NCBI GenBank assembly: GCA_028279875.1
Contig: JANQMU010000077.1
Location: 30,487 to 94,486, forward strand
Source of the DNA: Rhizobiaceae bacterium
GTDB lineage: Bacteria; Pseudomonadota; Alphaproteobacteria; Rhizobiales; Rhizobiaceae
Direction: 5' to 3'
DNA: 64,000 bases
The stretch's first letter is position 1; every line of letters starts with the position of its first letter. A model generated the notes under the pieces. That model was not told the origin of the DNA. It saw only the letters and a program-made list of their open reading frames with translations, and did not search any database. Position numbers and translations under genes: made by a program. This document shows positions 54,753 to 63,904 of the stretch, piece by piece.

Positions 54753-56198
54753 CTACACATTGAGCAGCAGAAACTCCCGCTCCCACGGGCTGATCACCTG
54801 CATGAAGGTCTCGAATTCGCCGCGTTTGACACCGGCATAGATGGCGATGAATTCGCTGCCGAAGACGTCGGCGAAGGCCGGTTCGGATTCCAGCAGCGAC
54901 ACTGCATCGAGCAGTCCGCGCGGCAGGTCGACCGTGGTGCCCTGATTGGCCGTCGTTGCGGTCGGACCGTCCGGAAGGGTCTCGCGCATCATGCCGAGCC
55001 AGCCGCAGGCCAGTGTTGCGGCGATGGCCAGATACGGGTTGGCGTCGGAGGAGGGCAGCCGGTTTTCCACCCGCCGTGCGACGGGATCGGAATGCGGCAC
55101 GCGAAACGCCACCGTCCGGTTGTCGTAGCCCCAGGCATTGTTGACCGGGCAGCCCATATCGGGCGTCAGGCGCCGGTAGGAATTGACGTAGGGCGCCATC
55201 ATCACCAGCGCCTTCGGCACGAAATGTTGCATGCCGCCGACAAAGGAAAAGAACCGCGGCGACGGCGTTCCGTCCGGATTGCAGAAGATGTTCTTGCCGG
55301 ATTTGATGTCGGTGACCGATTGGTGGATATGCAGCGCCGAACCGGCCTGGCCCTGCATCGGCTTGGCCATGAAGGTCGCGTAGATGCCGTGATTGAGCGC
55401 TGCCTCGCGCAAGGTGCGCTTGAACATGAACACCTGGTCGGCGAGCTCAAGCGGATCGCCATGGCGCAGATTGATCTCCAGTTGCGCCGGACCCTCCTCA
55501 TGGATCAGCGTGTCGATTTCCAGCCCCTGCGCTTCGGAGAAATGATAGATGTCGTCGATCAGCTCGTCGAATTCGTTGACGCCGGCGATGGAATAGGACT
55601 GGCCGCCCACCATCCGCCGCCCGGAGCGGCCGACCGGCGGCTGCAGCGGATAGTCCGGATCGTCGTTCAGCGCGATGAGATAGAATTCGATTTCCGGCGC
55701 GACGGCTGGCCGCCAGCCCTGTTGTTCATACAGCGAAACGACGCGTTTGAGCACGTTGCGCGGCGCATATTCGACGCTTCGGCCATCCGGGCCCACCATG
55801 TCGCAAATGACCTGCGCGGTCGGGTCGCTTTCCCAGGGAACCGCCGACAGGGTCGCGAGATCCGGCATCAGCTTCAGATCGCCATCCTGCGGGTCGTAGC
55901 GGAAACTGCCGGTCTCGTCGGGATATTCGCCGGAGATCGTCTGGCGGTAGAGCGCCGATGGCAGCGACAGGGAGGTGTTGGACGTGAATTTCGAGGAGGG
56001 CATCATCTTGCCGCGGGGCACGCCGGCAAGATCGGGCGTCACGCATTCGATATCCTCGATACCGCGCCAGCCAAGCCATTCATTGACCTGTTTCCAGTTG
56101 GCGACGCCGCGGATATTGTCGACATAAGAGGACTTTTTGACGGGCTTCCCGCCGTCGCGGTTTTTGGGATGCGGGGTTTTTGTTGTTTCGGCCATCAA
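54753..56198 (-). CDS. Glutamine-synthetase-family enzyme (gamma-glutamylpolyamine synthetase type)
   Basis: The 481-residue protein is a type I glutamine-synthetase homologue: VAPEIEFYLIA and EEGPAQLEINLRHGDPLELADQVFMFK hold metal-binding Glu residues. FMAKPMQGQAGSALHIHQSV is the ATP/Glu region, and VENRLPSSDANPYLAIAATLACGW contains the conserved Arg-Pro-x-x-x-x-NPY. The first 40 residues and text such as DLAGVPRGKMMP resemble PuuA-like enzymes, which ligate glutamate to putrescine or other amines, rather than assimilatory GlnA. Amine substrate unknown. It is convergent with the autotransporter and separate from the aceA operon. Start 56198 or 56195. Confidence 0.85.
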   Translation of the reverse strand: MMAETTKTPHPKNRDGGKPVKKSSYVDNIRGVANWKQVNEWLGWRGIEDIECVTPDLAGVPRGKMMPSSKFTSNTSLSLPSALYRQTISGEYPDETGSFRYDPQDGDLKLMPDLATLSAVPWESDPTAQVICDMVGPDGRSVEYAPRNVLKRVVSLYEQQGWRPAVAPEIEFYLIALNDDPDYPLQPPVGRSGRRMVGGQSYSIAGVNEFDELIDDIYHFSEAQGLEIDTLIHEEGPAQLEINLRHGDPLELADQVFMFKRTLREAALNHGIYATFMAKPMQGQAGSALHIHQSVTDIKSGKNIFCNPDGTPSPRFFSFVGGMQHFVPKALVMMAPYVNSYRRLTPDMGCPVNNAWGYDNRTVAFRVPHSDPVARRVENRLPSSDANPYLAIAATLACGWLGMMRETLPDGPTATTANQGTTVDLPRGLLDAVSLLESEPAFADVFGSEFIAIYAGVKRGEFETFMQVISPWEREFLLLNV

Positions 56199-56317
56199 AT
56201 GCTCGTCTGCAGATTCGAAGTGGGCTCCTCATACCCGATTGCAGAGCGCATGACAGCAAGATTAGTCATCCGTCGGCGCGGCCGGAAGGTAATTGAACCA
56301 TCGACATCATGTCGAAC

Positions 56318-56347
56318 AAAAACCGCCGCGCAGGATTCACGCGGCGG
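56318..56347 (-). terminator. Intrinsic terminator of aceA operon
   Basis: Read leftward, an 8-bp stem CCGCCGCG/CGCGGCGG (56347-56340 and 56330-56323) with a 9-base loop is followed directly by TTTTTG. This is a textbook Rho-independent terminator 30 bases after the small gene downstream of aceA. Confidence 0.87.
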
Positions 56348-56378
56348 CTCTGTCTAGGGAAACCCTGCATGAGGCTGG

Positions 56379-56615
56379 CTATCGGCCCTGGGTGACGATG
56401 ACCGGGATCAGCAGGTCGCCCCAATTGCCCTCGCCGCCATGGTGGCGGGCCGAGCGGACAAGCTCGACCGACACGCCCGCATCCACGGCCTTCATCACGG
56501 ACTGGTTGAGCCGGTGCAGATCATTGGCGACCATGCGAATGGCGGCCTGCTGGTCTGTGGTCATCGCCGAGGATTGCTCCTCGGCCCGTTCCTTGACGCG
56601 TGTCTGCGGTGCCAT
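56379..56615 (-). CDS. Small conserved-type protein downstream of aceA
   Basis: The 78-residue protein is soluble, with a Gln/Glu-rich start, a helix AAIRMVANDLHRLNQSVMKAVDAG and an end SVELVRSARHHGGEGNWGDLLIPVIV. I do not know a function. It is 75 bases after aceA on the same strand, and a textbook terminator lies 30 bases after its stop, which implies it is a real gene of the aceA operon. Small genes of this kind next to aceA occur in rhizobia. A role in regulating isocitrate lyase or glyoxylate metabolism is a guess from position. Confidence 0.75.
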   Translation of the reverse strand: MAPQTRVKERAEEQSSAMTTDQQAAIRMVANDLHRLNQSVMKAVDAGVSVELVRSARHHGGEGNWGDLLIPVIVTQGR

Positions 56616-56644
56616 GTCATGTCTCCTTGTCTGGCGTTTGCAGT

Positions 56645-56684
56645 CGGCGGTTCTCCGCCGGGGAGGGGAGCGATGAGGCTCCCC
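56645..56684 (-). promoter_or_regulatory. Tandem hairpins between aceA and the small gene
   Basis: Read leftward after the aceA stop, a perfect 7-bp stem GGGGAGC/GCTCCCC (56684-56678 and 56671-56665) precedes a 6-bp CGGCGG/CCGCCG stem with an AGAA loop (56660-56645). No T-run follows, so they probably set the relative levels of aceA and the small gene. Confidence 0.6.
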
Positions 56685-56690
56685 GGTTGA

Positions 56691-57980
56691 TCATTCGGCG
56701 GCCGGCCGGAACTGTTCGGTTTCGGTTGAATCCGCCATGGCGGTGGTTGAGGACTGTCCGCCGGTAATCGCCATGGAAACGGCGTCGAAATAGCCGGTGC
56801 CCACTTCGCGCTGGTGCTTGGTGGCCGTATAGCCATTGGCCTCGCCGGCGAACTCGGCTTCCTGCAGTTCCGAATAGGCGGCCATCTGCCGGTCCTTGTA
56901 GCCGCGGGCCAGTTCGAACATGCCGTAATTGAGCTGATGGAAACCGGCCAGGGTGATGAACTGGAACTTGTAGCCCATGGCGCCGAGTTCGCGCTGGAAT
57001 TTGGCGATGGTCGCATCGTCCAGATTCTGCTTCCAGTTGAACGACGGCGAACAATTATAGGCCAGCAACTGGTCGGGATGCTCGCGGCGGACCGCTTCGG
57101 CAAACCGCCGCGCCTGATCGAGATCCGGTTTCGAGGTCTCGCACCACACCAGATCGGAATAGGGCGCATAGGCGATTGCCCGGGCGATGCACGGCTCCAG
57201 GCCGTTACGGACCCGGTAGAAACCCTCCGCCGTGCGGCCGGCATCATAGTCGACGAAGGGCCGGTCCCGCTCGTCGATATCCGAGGTCAACAGCTTGGCG
57301 GCCTCGGCATCGGTCCGGCAAATGATCAGGGTCGGCGTGCCCATCACGTCGGCCGCCAGGCGCGCGGCGTTTAGATTGCGGATATGGGCGGCGGTCGGGA
57401 TCAGCACCTTGCCGCCGAGATGGCCGCATTTCTTTTCCGATGCCAGCTGGTCCTCGAAATGCACCCCGGCTGCGCCGGCCTCGATATAGGCCTTCATCAG
57501 TTCGAAGGCGTTGAGCGGGCCGCCGAAGCCGGCCTCGGCGTCGGCGACGATTGGTGCGAACCAGGTTTCGACCGACAGGCCGTTGCCTTCCGATGTTTCG
57601 ATCTGATCGGCGCGCTGCAGCGTTTTGTTGATCCGCTTGGCCAGTTCCGGTCCGGCATTGGCGGGGTAGAGCGACTGGTCGGGATACATGGCGGAGGCCG
57701 TATTGGCATCGGCCGCAACCTGCCAGCCGGAAAGATAGATCGCTTTGAGGCCGGCGCGCACCATCTGCATGGCCTGGTTGCCGGAAAGCGCGCCCAGCGA
57801 ATTGACAAAATCCTCTTCATGGATCAGCTGCCACAGTCGGTTGGCGCCCATCTCGGCCAGCGAATGTCGGATCTGGACCGACCCGCGCAGCCGCTTGGCG
57901 TCATCGGCGCCGTAGGGACGTTCCACGCCGTCAAACCGGCCTTCCGGCGCGCTGGGAACCAGGTTGTAAAAATCAGTCAT
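56691..57980 (-). CDS. aceA: Isocitrate lyase
   Basis: AceA splits isocitrate to glyoxylate and succinate in the glyoxylate shunt, needed for growth on acetate and fatty acids. The 429-residue product has the active-site loop [10 protein letters not shown] (Cys185), [30 protein letters not shown] with metal-binding Asp, CRTDAEAA and [12 protein letters not shown]. The ATG at 57980 follows GGAGATCGGC; the open frame upstream to 58121 adds 47 unrelated residues. It is divergent from a RamB-like regulator, the usual pairing in alphaproteobacteria and actinobacteria. Confidence 0.97.
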   Translation of the reverse strand: MTDFYNLVPSAPEGRFDGVERPYGADDAKRLRGSVQIRHSLAEMGANRLWQLIHEEDFVNSLGALSGNQAMQMVRAGLKAIYLSGWQVAADANTASAMYPDQSLYPANAGPELAKRINKTLQRADQIETSEGNGLSVETWFAPIVADAEAGFGGPLNAFELMKAYIEAGAAGVHFEDQLASEKKCGHLGGKVLIPTAAHIRNLNAARLAADVMGTPTLIICRTDAEAAKLLTSDIDERDRPFVDYDAGRTAEGFYRVRNGLEPCIARAIAYAPYSDLVWCETSKPDLDQARRFAEAVRREHPDQLLAYNCSPSFNWKQNLDDATIAKFQRELGAMGYKFQFITLAGFHQLNYGMFELARGYKDRQMAAYSELQEAEFAGEANGYTATKHQREVGTGYFDAVSMAITGGQSSTTAMADSTETEQFRPAAE

Positions 57981-58147
57981 GCCGATCTCCAAATCCATCT
58001 CTGTGGCGATATCTGTACAGATTGATCGCATTGCTTGTTCGAAGTTTGTGTGACTATTGTTACAATGCAGCGCACAATCGGCATAGAGAAATCCGGGAAA
58101 CCGGGCGATAAAAGAGGTCATGCTGTTTTGGATTTGACAAAACGGAA

Positions 58148-58213
58148 TTGTAAATCTGTAAAAATTGTAATAATCCTATCGTCAGCCGATCTTGTAAATT
58201 TGTGTAAAAATTC
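58148..58213 (+). promoter_or_regulatory. Repeated AT-rich motif before RamB-like gene; candidate autoregulatory sites
   Basis: TTGTAAATCTGTAAAAATT (58148-58166) and TTGTAAATTTGTGTAAAAATT (58192-58212) are direct repeats differing by one base and a 2-base insertion. The second ends directly before the ATG at 58216. Together they fit binding of the regulator to its own promoter and the shared aceA promoter region. Confidence 0.55.
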
Positions 58214-58215
58214 GC

Positions 58216-59631
58216 ATGAGTGATCCAAAAATCTTTGCCGGTCCGCGTCTGAGACGCATTCGCAAGCAGCGCGGTCTCACCCAGACGGCGATGGCCGAGG
58301 AACTCGGGATTTCGCCGTCCTACCTCAATTTGATCGAACGCAATCAGCGCCCGCTGACGGTGCAATTGCTGATCAAGCTGTCATCGGTGTACAAGCTGGA
58401 TCTGGATGAGCTGCAAGGCGAGAACACCGGCACGGCCTCGGCCCTGAAGGAGGTGTTTTCCGATCCGCTGCTGATTGGCGAACTGCCCGGCGATCAGGAG
58501 TTGCTGGAGGTCGCCGATGCCGCGCCCAACGCCGCCTCCGGTGTCATCAAGCTTTTCCGCGCCTATCGGGAGGCACAGTCGCGCCTGTCGGACCTCTCCG
58601 AATTGCTGGCCCAGGAGGGCCGCACCACCGAAATGTCCGGTACCAGGCTGCCGGTGGATGAGGTGCGCGAGGCCTTTGAGAGCCGGCCCAACCACTATGC
58701 CGCGATCGAGAGCGTGGCTGAAGCGTTCCATGACAGGGTCGGCCCCGGCGAAGACCTGGCCGCAACGCTCAAGACCTGGCTTGCCAGGGACCACGGCATT
58801 GTCGTGCGGGCTCTGCCGGTCCACACCATGCCCAACTGGCGCCGGCGGTTCGATCGCCATTCCATGCGGCTGTTCCTGTCCGAGCGCCTGTCACCCTTCG
58901 ACCAGCTGCGGGAAATTGCCGTCGAGGTCTGCCAGCTTGCCTTCCGGGAGACGATTGCCGACGAGCTTGCACAGTTGACGCTGTCCTCCGACGAGGCAAG
59001 GCGGCTGGCCCGGTTCGAGATCGCCCGCTACGCCGCCCACGCTCTGATGATGCCCTATGGCGCATTCCAGGCCGCAGCGGCCCGGGTGAAATATGACGTC
59101 GACGTGTTGCGCGCGCGCTTTCATGTCTCCTTTGAACAGGCGGCCAACCGGCTGACCATGCTGCAGCGGCCGGGCGCGGCCGGGGTTCCGTTTTTCATGC
59201 TGGAGGTCGACAATGCCGGCAACCGGTTCCGCCGCGCCGGAGCAAAGGGCTTTCCGCAATCGCGTTTCGGCGGCGCCTGCCCGAAACTGAACATCCATGC
59301 GGCCTTCACCCAGCCGGGACAGGTGTTTGTCGAGGCGGTCGAAATGCCGGACGGCGCCGAGTTTCTGACAATTTCCCGGACCCTGGAAGGTCCGCAGGGC
59401 GCCTTCAACGAACGGGTGCGGCGGACGGCTTTGCTGCTCGGTTGCGATATCGGTTTTCGTGACGAGATCGTCTATGGGACGGCCGCCCAAAGCGGGCCGC
59501 CGACGCCGGTCGGTGCGGCCTGCCGCCTGTGCGAACGCCAGGGCTGCCTGGCCCGCGCCGAACCGCCGCTGACCCGCCCCTCCGGCCTCGATGAAATGGT
59601 CACCGGCCTGAGTGCCTTCGATTTCCAGTAG
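58216..59631 (+). CDS. RamB/ScfR-type XRE transcriptional regulator
   Basis: The 471-residue protein has an N-terminal XRE helix-turn-helix (LRRIRKQRGLTQTAMAEELGISPSYLNLIERNQRPLTVQLLIKLSSVY, residues about 11-60). The middle is ImmA/IrrE-like (EIAVEVCQLAF to ARFEIARYAAHALMMPYGAFQAAA), and a C-terminal region has a Cys cluster CRLCERQGC. This is the layout of RamB and short-chain-acyl regulators, which control glyoxylate-shunt and acyl-CoA genes. It is divergent from aceA across 235 bases carrying repeated motifs. The HExxH metal site of ImmA proteases is not present, so a sensory rather than proteolytic role is likely. Confidence 0.85.
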   Translation: MSDPKIFAGPRLRRIRKQRGLTQTAMAEELGISPSYLNLIERNQRPLTVQLLIKLSSVYKLDLDELQGENTGTASALKEVFSDPLLIGELPGDQELLEVADAAPNAASGVIKLFRAYREAQSRLSDLSELLAQEGRTTEMSGTRLPVDEVREAFESRPNHYAAIESVAEAFHDRVGPGEDLAATLKTWLARDHGIVVRALPVHTMPNWRRRFDRHSMRLFLSERLSPFDQLREIAVEVCQLAFRETIADELAQLTLSSDEARRLARFEIARYAAHALMMPYGAFQAAAARVKYDVDVLRARFHVSFEQAANRLTMLQRPGAAGVPFFMLEVDNAGNRFRRAGAKGFPQSRFGGACPKLNIHAAFTQPGQVFVEAVEMPDGAEFLTISRTLEGPQGAFNERVRRTALLLGCDIGFRDEIVYGTAAQSGPPTPVGAACRLCERQGCLARAEPPLTRPSGLDEMVTGLSAFDFQ

Positions 59632-59658
59632 AGGGCCACGTCTCAAATGGCGGGCCGG

Positions 59659-60585
59659 TCATGACGTCTCGATATCCAGGGTGTGGATCATCTCGTCACG
59701 GCGCTCCAGCGCGCTCTTGGCCGCATCGCCCAGAACGGTGGCCGTCGCATTGATCAGGCCTTCGACGCAGAAGGCGAATGTCGTGATGCTGTTCGACAGG
59801 AAACTCGTCTTGTGGGGCACGAAAATCGCGTGCCCGGCGAAAGCCACCAGGGGAGAACTCGCCCGGTCGGTGACGACGATCGTCTCGATGCCGTTGGCAT
59901 GGGCCGCTTTGCTCACTTCGATGACCTGTTTGGTATAGGGGCTGCAACTGAACACGACCAGAGCGTCCCCTTGCGACATCGCGGCCAGGCCTTCGGCGGT
60001 CCCGAGGCCGGGCGCATCCAGCAGACCGACATCCGAGCGGATCATGCCGAGCCCGTAGCTCAGGAACATCGCCATGGACAGGAATTGGCGAACCGCAAAG
60101 ATGCGGATCCGAGGCGCCCGGGCCAGCAGCTCGACCGCGCCGGTGAATGCGGCTCGATCGAAACTGCTGGTGAAATACTCGATGTTCTTGATGTTTTCCG
60201 ATGCCAGCAGGCCGATCCGGTCGTCGAGACCGGAACCGCCGCCCTGCAAAGCCTGCCGGGCCTGCCGTGTGTAGAAGGATGTTGCCGGCGAGAGGTTTTC
60301 ACTGAGCAGGACATTTCTGAATTCCGTAAAGCCGGAATAGCCGAGATTGCGCGCCAGGCGGCTGAGTGTCGATGGATTGATATCGAGCCGCTCCGCCAGG
60401 GTGGTAATGGTCAGCAATGATTGGTCGGCGCCAAGCTCCAGGATCTGACCCAGCGCGTCAGCGGCCTTTGAGCCCAGATTGATCGAGCTCCGGCCCTGCT
60501 TGATCGCCACCAGCAGCCCCCGCAACGCATCGGCGGTGCGCGGTGCCTGGGGCGGCGGGCTTGTTTCACGGTTGTTAATTGTCAT
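59659..60585 (-). CDS. RpiR/MurR-family transcriptional regulator
   Basis: The 308-residue protein has an N-terminal HTH_6 domain (TITTLAERLDINPSTLSRLARNLGYSGFTEFRNVLLSEN, residues about 58-97) and a C-terminal SIS phosphosugar-binding domain (about 130-285), including GDALVVFSCSPYTKQVIEVSKAAHANGIETIVVTD. RpiR regulators usually bind sugar phosphates, but some act in amino-acid or polyol operons. It overlaps the C45 gene end by 11 bases and is the last gene of the ABC-C45 operon. The GCAAA/TTTGC array at 63779-63822 is the natural operator candidate. Confidence 0.9.
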   Translation of the reverse strand: MTINNRETSPPPQAPRTADALRGLLVAIKQGRSSINLGSKAADALGQILELGADQSLLTITTLAERLDINPSTLSRLARNLGYSGFTEFRNVLLSENLSPATSFYTRQARQALQGGGSGLDDRIGLLASENIKNIEYFTSSFDRAAFTGAVELLARAPRIRIFAVRQFLSMAMFLSYGLGMIRSDVGLLDAPGLGTAEGLAAMSQGDALVVFSCSPYTKQVIEVSKAAHANGIETIVVTDRASSPLVAFAGHAIFVPHKTSFLSNSITTFAFCVEGLINATATVLGDAAKSALERRDEMIHTLDIETS

Positions 60586-61582
60586 AGACCGCTACATTCG
60601 AGTCCCCGCGATGAAATGTCCAGTGCAACCCGGATGCCGACAAACGAAAGATCGCCGAGGCAATGGTGTTCTCGTTGTCGGGGTCATCGGGACACCGTCG
60701 CCAGATCGGCAGCGCGTTTCCTGTGGTATCCCGCAAGATCTCCATGACATCGGGATTGGGGAGCCCCACGAGAGCGCTGCCGCGCGCCTGCCGATCACGC
60801 GAGGAATCGGTGATGATCTGGTTTTGGTGAACCCGGTGCCCGAGCACCGCATGGTTGGCGTGCACGGACGGCCGGCGGACCTCCTTTTCAATATAGCCGC
60901 CGCCGCCGAACTCGAGGCTGATCAGCGCATTGAGCCCCGTCTGGGCCAGCGAATAGTGGAAACCGCCACTGGCCGGCGCCCCGCCCAGCAAATCGCGGAC
61001 GTCGCCTATGTTTCGGCAATTCAGCATCGCCCGACCCAGAACCATGCGCGGAATGTGCGGTGTCACACCAGTCAGCCGGAGATTGTTTGCCGTCATGACG
61101 AGGCCGCTGGCCGTTGTCGCAAATGTGTGCCCGGGTATGGAACCGGGGTAGCAAAATGACGTGAAGCCACCGGGTCCAACAATTTCGGCAATGAAGCAAT
61201 GTCCGTCAAAAAACGGCAGCCCATCCTCATTGTGGGCGATGACGATGTTTTCGCCCGGCATCTGAACGGTTGTGCATCCATCCGACGTGTTGGCGAACAG
61301 GTCACCCCGGCAATTCCAGGCAAACACGTCATCAAACGGCTGTCCCAGCCCATCCGCCAGGCCGGTGATCTCGCTGAAGATTTCCGGGAAGAGTTCCCTT
61401 GTTCCGGCGGCCATGCGCGCTATCGCCGGTCGATGGACGTCCGAAACGGCTCTTGTCCACAAATCGCATGTCACAAGATGTTGGCGCACCGCGTGGGAGC
61501 CCCGCTGTCCGAGTGCAAAGCCGATATCGTATGGGGTGCCTGTGACGCGAATCCAGCCTAGATTCGACGCATCAATGGACAT
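60575..61582 (-). CDS. C45-family (penicillin acyltransferase-like) Ntn amidohydrolase
   Basis: The 335-residue protein resembles acyl-CoA:6-aminopenicillanate acyltransferases of peptidase family C45. [24 protein letters not shown] leads to SDGCTTVQ with Gly102-Cys103, the autoprocessing bond and N-terminal nucleophile at the same numbering as the fungal enzyme. AHNEDG and [13 protein letters not shown] follow. Self-cleavage would give two subunits. Bacterial members cleave amides of varied amines; substrate unknown. Its start overlaps the ATPase end by 11 bases. With an amino-acid ABC importer and an RpiR regulator, it probably hydrolyses an imported N-acyl compound in the cytosol; no signal peptide is visible. 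Confidence 0.82.
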   Translation of the reverse strand: MSIDASNLGWIRVTGTPYDIGFALGQRGSHAVRQHLVTCDLWTRAVSDVHRPAIARMAAGTRELFPEIFSEITGLADGLGQPFDDVFAWNCRGDLFANTSDGCTTVQMPGENIVIAHNEDGLPFFDGHCFIAEIVGPGGFTSFCYPGSIPGHTFATTASGLVMTANNLRLTGVTPHIPRMVLGRAMLNCRNIGDVRDLLGGAPASGGFHYSLAQTGLNALISLEFGGGGYIEKEVRRPSVHANHAVLGHRVHQNQIITDSSRDRQARGSALVGLPNPDVMEILRDTTGNALPIWRRCPDDPDNENTIASAIFRLSASGLHWTFHRGDSNVAVYDN

Positions 61583-62300
61583 GGGCCAGGAAGTCTTTCA
61601 ACCGGTCGTTCGGCGGGTTGGCGATGATTTCGCGCGGGTCGCCATCGACGGAGATCTTTCCGTGCTCCATAAAGATCAACCGGGTTCCCACCTGCTGGGC
61701 GAAGGACATTTCGTGCGTTACGACGACCATGGTCATTCCCTCAACGGCAAGCTGCTGCATGACGTTGAGCACCTCCTGCTTCAGTTCCGGATCGAGGGCC
61801 GATGTCGGTTCGTCGAACAGCATGACCTCGGGTTTGACGGCCAGGGCACGGGCGATCGCCACCCGTTGCTGCTGGCCGCCGGAAAGCTCGGCGGGACTGT
61901 GATCGGCCTTGTCGGCCAGCCCGACCTTTTCAAGCAGCGCCAGGGCTTCGATACGGGATTGGGCCTTGGAGGTTCCCCGCGATCGTCTCGGACCGAACGC
62001 GACGTTTTCAACGGCGGTCATCTGCGGAAACAGGTTGAATTGCTGGAAGACCATGCCGGCTTCCCGGCGTATTTCCTGCAGCGTCGCCTTGCCGGCGGTG
62101 ACACTCCGGCCGTCGACCAGCAGGGTCCCGCCGGAGATCATCTCCAGGCCGTTGATACACCGCAGCAGGGTTGATTTCCCCGAACCGGAGGGGCCGATCA
62201 GAACCACCACCTCGCCCCGTTCAATATTGAGGTCGACCTCGTCGAGAACCGTCAGGCTTTCGAATCGCTTGGTAACGCCCCTGAATTCAATGATGCTCAT
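61572..62300 (-). CDS. Polar amino-acid ABC ATPase
   Basis: The 242-residue ATPase has Walker [14 protein letters not shown]-loop [11 protein letters not shown], signature [15 protein letters not shown], Walker [14 protein letters not shown] and switch HEMSF, characteristic of GlnQ/HisP-type importers. It overlaps the permease stop (4 bases) and the C45 start (11 bases), so the operon is tightly coupled. Confidence 0.92.
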   Translation of the reverse strand: MSIIEFRGVTKRFESLTVLDEVDLNIERGEVVVLIGPSGSGKSTLLRCINGLEMISGGTLLVDGRSVTAGKATLQEIRREAGMVFQQFNLFPQMTAVENVAFGPRRSRGTSKAQSRIEALALLEKVGLADKADHSPAELSGGQQQRVAIARALAVKPEVMLFDEPTSALDPELKQEVLNVMQQLAVEGMTMVVVTHEMSFAQQVGTRLIFMEHGKISVDGDPREIIANPPNDRLKDFLAHVH

Positions 62301-62953
62301 AGGATTTTCATCCGTCTTTCAATGAAGCGCAGCGTCAGCGTCATCGCGCCGGTCATGATGAGGTAGAAGACCGCCACCGCCGTCCAGATCTCGACGGCCC
62401 GGAAATTGGCGGCCATGATCTCCTGACCGGTCCGGGTCAGTTCGCCGACCCCGATCACGATGAACAGAGACGTGTCCTTGAGACTGACGATGTACTGGTT
62501 GCCCAAGGGCGGAATCAGCCGTCGAAACGCCACCGGTCCGACGATATAGGCCAGCACCTTCCAGGTCGGCAGGCCGAGCGCGTACCCTGCCTCGCTCAGT
62601 CCCTTGTTGACCGACAGAAAGGCGCCGCGGACAATTTCCGCAATGTAGGCACCGGCATTCAGAACAATGGCGAGGACGGCAGCCAGGAAGGGGTCGATGC
62701 GAATATCGGCGAGGACCGGCAGCGCGAAATACAGAAACATCACCTGAACGACAATCGGCGTGCCGCGGATAATTTCGATATAGACAAAGGCAACGGTATT
62801 GAGAATGACGCCGCCATAGGCGCGCATGAGCCCGGCAATAGTGCCTAGAACTGTCCCCCCGGAGAGCCCAAGCAGGGTGATGATGATGGTGACCTCGGCA
62901 CCCGTCACCAACTGCGGAATGAAATCAAGAATGATCGACCAGTCGATTTGCAT
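62297..62953 (-). CDS. Polar amino-acid ABC permease
   Basis: The 218-residue permease has about five membrane segments, [22 protein letters not shown] and the ATPase-contact loop [29 protein letters not shown]. Only one permease gene is present, so a homodimeric channel is expected. It follows the binding-protein gene after 60 bases containing a strong hairpin, and overlaps the ATPase gene. Confidence 0.92.
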   Translation of the reverse strand: MQIDWSIILDFIPQLVTGAEVTIIITLLGLSGGTVLGTIAGLMRAYGGVILNTVAFVYIEIIRGTPIVVQVMFLYFALPVLADIRIDPFLAAVLAIVLNAGAYIAEIVRGAFLSVNKGLSEAGYALGLPTWKVLAYIVGPVAFRRLIPPLGNQYIVSLKDTSLFIVIGVGELTRTGQEIMAANFRAVEIWTAVAVFYLIMTGAMTLTLRFIERRMKIL

Positions 62954-62981
62954 ATCGTCACCACCGGCAAGAAGGAGAAAT

Positions 62982-63006
62982 GACAGGCCGCAACAGGCGG
63001 CCTGTC
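62982..63006 (-). promoter_or_regulatory. Intercistronic hairpin after binding-protein gene
   Basis: A perfect 10-bp stem, GACAGGCCGC with GCGGCCTGTC, and a 5-base loop starts 8 bases after the binding-protein stop. As for the other two transporters here, it lies exactly between binding-protein and permease genes and has no proper T-run. Confidence 0.7.
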
Positions 63007-63013
63007 AGAATGG

Positions 63014-63751
63014 TCAATTGGTTGGCTTCTCGCCGAACCATTTGGCGAAGATCGCATCATAACGGCCATCGGCGCGCATATTGGCCAGGGCCTTGTTGAC
63101 CGGCGCGACCAGTTCGCTTCCCTTGGGAAAGCCGATGCCATACTGATGCGCCATCATTTGCTCCCCGACCGCCTTGACCTGGCCGTCACCGGCGGTGGCG
63201 ATGTAGTAGAGCACGTTCGGCGTATCGTGCATGGCCGCATCGACACGACCGGTGCGCAGTTCCAGATAGGCGTTGTCGATATTGGGGAACAGGCGCAGTT
63301 CGGCATCGCCCAGATGTTCCTTGGCATAGTCGACCGCCGACGTGCCGGTTTTCATGGCGATCGTCTTGCCGGCGAGGTCCGCTGGGCCGGTGATGTCGCT
63401 GTCGGCGGGCACCATCAGCAGGAAGCCGCTGTCGTAATAGCCGTCCGAAAAATCGATGACTTCCTTGCGGCTGTCCTTGATGGTGATGCCGGCCAGCGCA
63501 ACATCAACCTGGTTGGTCTGCAGCGCCGGAATGATTCCGTTGAAGTCCATCGGCCGCAGCTCGAATTCCCAGCCGAGTTCCTCGGCAATGGCGTTCCACA
63601 TATCGATGTCGAAGCCGACATAGGTATCGCCGTCCTTGAACTCGAAGGGGACGAATGCGGTATCCGTGGCAACGATCAGCTTCTCGGCGGCGGAGGCTGC
63701 GCCGGCCAGCAGCAGAAGAGCCGATGCGGCGATGGCAAGAATCTTTCTCAT
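63014..63751 (-). CDS. Polar amino-acid periplasmic binding protein
   Basis: The 245-residue protein has a signal peptide ([21 protein letters not shown], cleavage near residue 21) and a family 3 binding fold: [76 protein letters not shown] and FAKWFGE. Arg and Asp residues that hold an alpha-amino carboxylate are present in the TIKDSRKE segment. The ATG at 63751 follows AGGGA by 8 bases. It is the first gene of the operon and is preceded by the GCAAA/TTTGC operator array. Confidence 0.92.
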   Translation of the reverse strand: MRKILAIAASALLLLAGAASAAEKLIVATDTAFVPFEFKDGDTYVGFDIDMWNAIAEELGWEFELRPMDFNGIIPALQTNQVDVALAGITIKDSRKEVIDFSDGYYDSGFLLMVPADSDITGPADLAGKTIAMKTGTSAVDYAKEHLGDAELRLFPNIDNAYLELRTGRVDAAMHDTPNVLYYIATAGDGQVKAVGEQMMAHQYGIGFPKGSELVAPVNKALANMRADGRYDAIFAKWFGEKPTN

Positions 63752-63778
63752 GGTGATGTTCCCTGTTGTTCGAAATAA

Positions 63779-63822
63779 GCAAAAATATTTGCACATTGTT
63801 TGCAGATAAGCAAATTATTTGC
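63779..63822. promoter_or_regulatory. Array of GCAAA/TTTGC half-sites; candidate RpiR operator
   Basis: Five half-sites occur in 44 bases: GCAAA 63779, TTTGC 63788, TTTGC about 63799, GCAAA 63810 and TTTGC 63818. The outer pairs form palindromes GCAAA-n4-TTTGC and GCAAA-n3-TTTGC whose centres are about 30 bases, or three helical turns, apart. They lie 28-71 bases before the binding-protein start. Confidence 0.72.
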
Positions 63823-63904
63823 ATAAGCTCTGTATGAGCCGCCGATGCGTTCACAGCGGTTTGGTCCGTGGAACGCGCCCGCAATCTGAGTGCAGGATGG
63901 CCTA

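Noticed and set aside
54699..56357. 552-codon rightward open frame opposite the glutamine-synthetase-like gene
   Set aside because: Antisense frame caused by GC-rich third positions; the leftward gene has all catalytic motifs.
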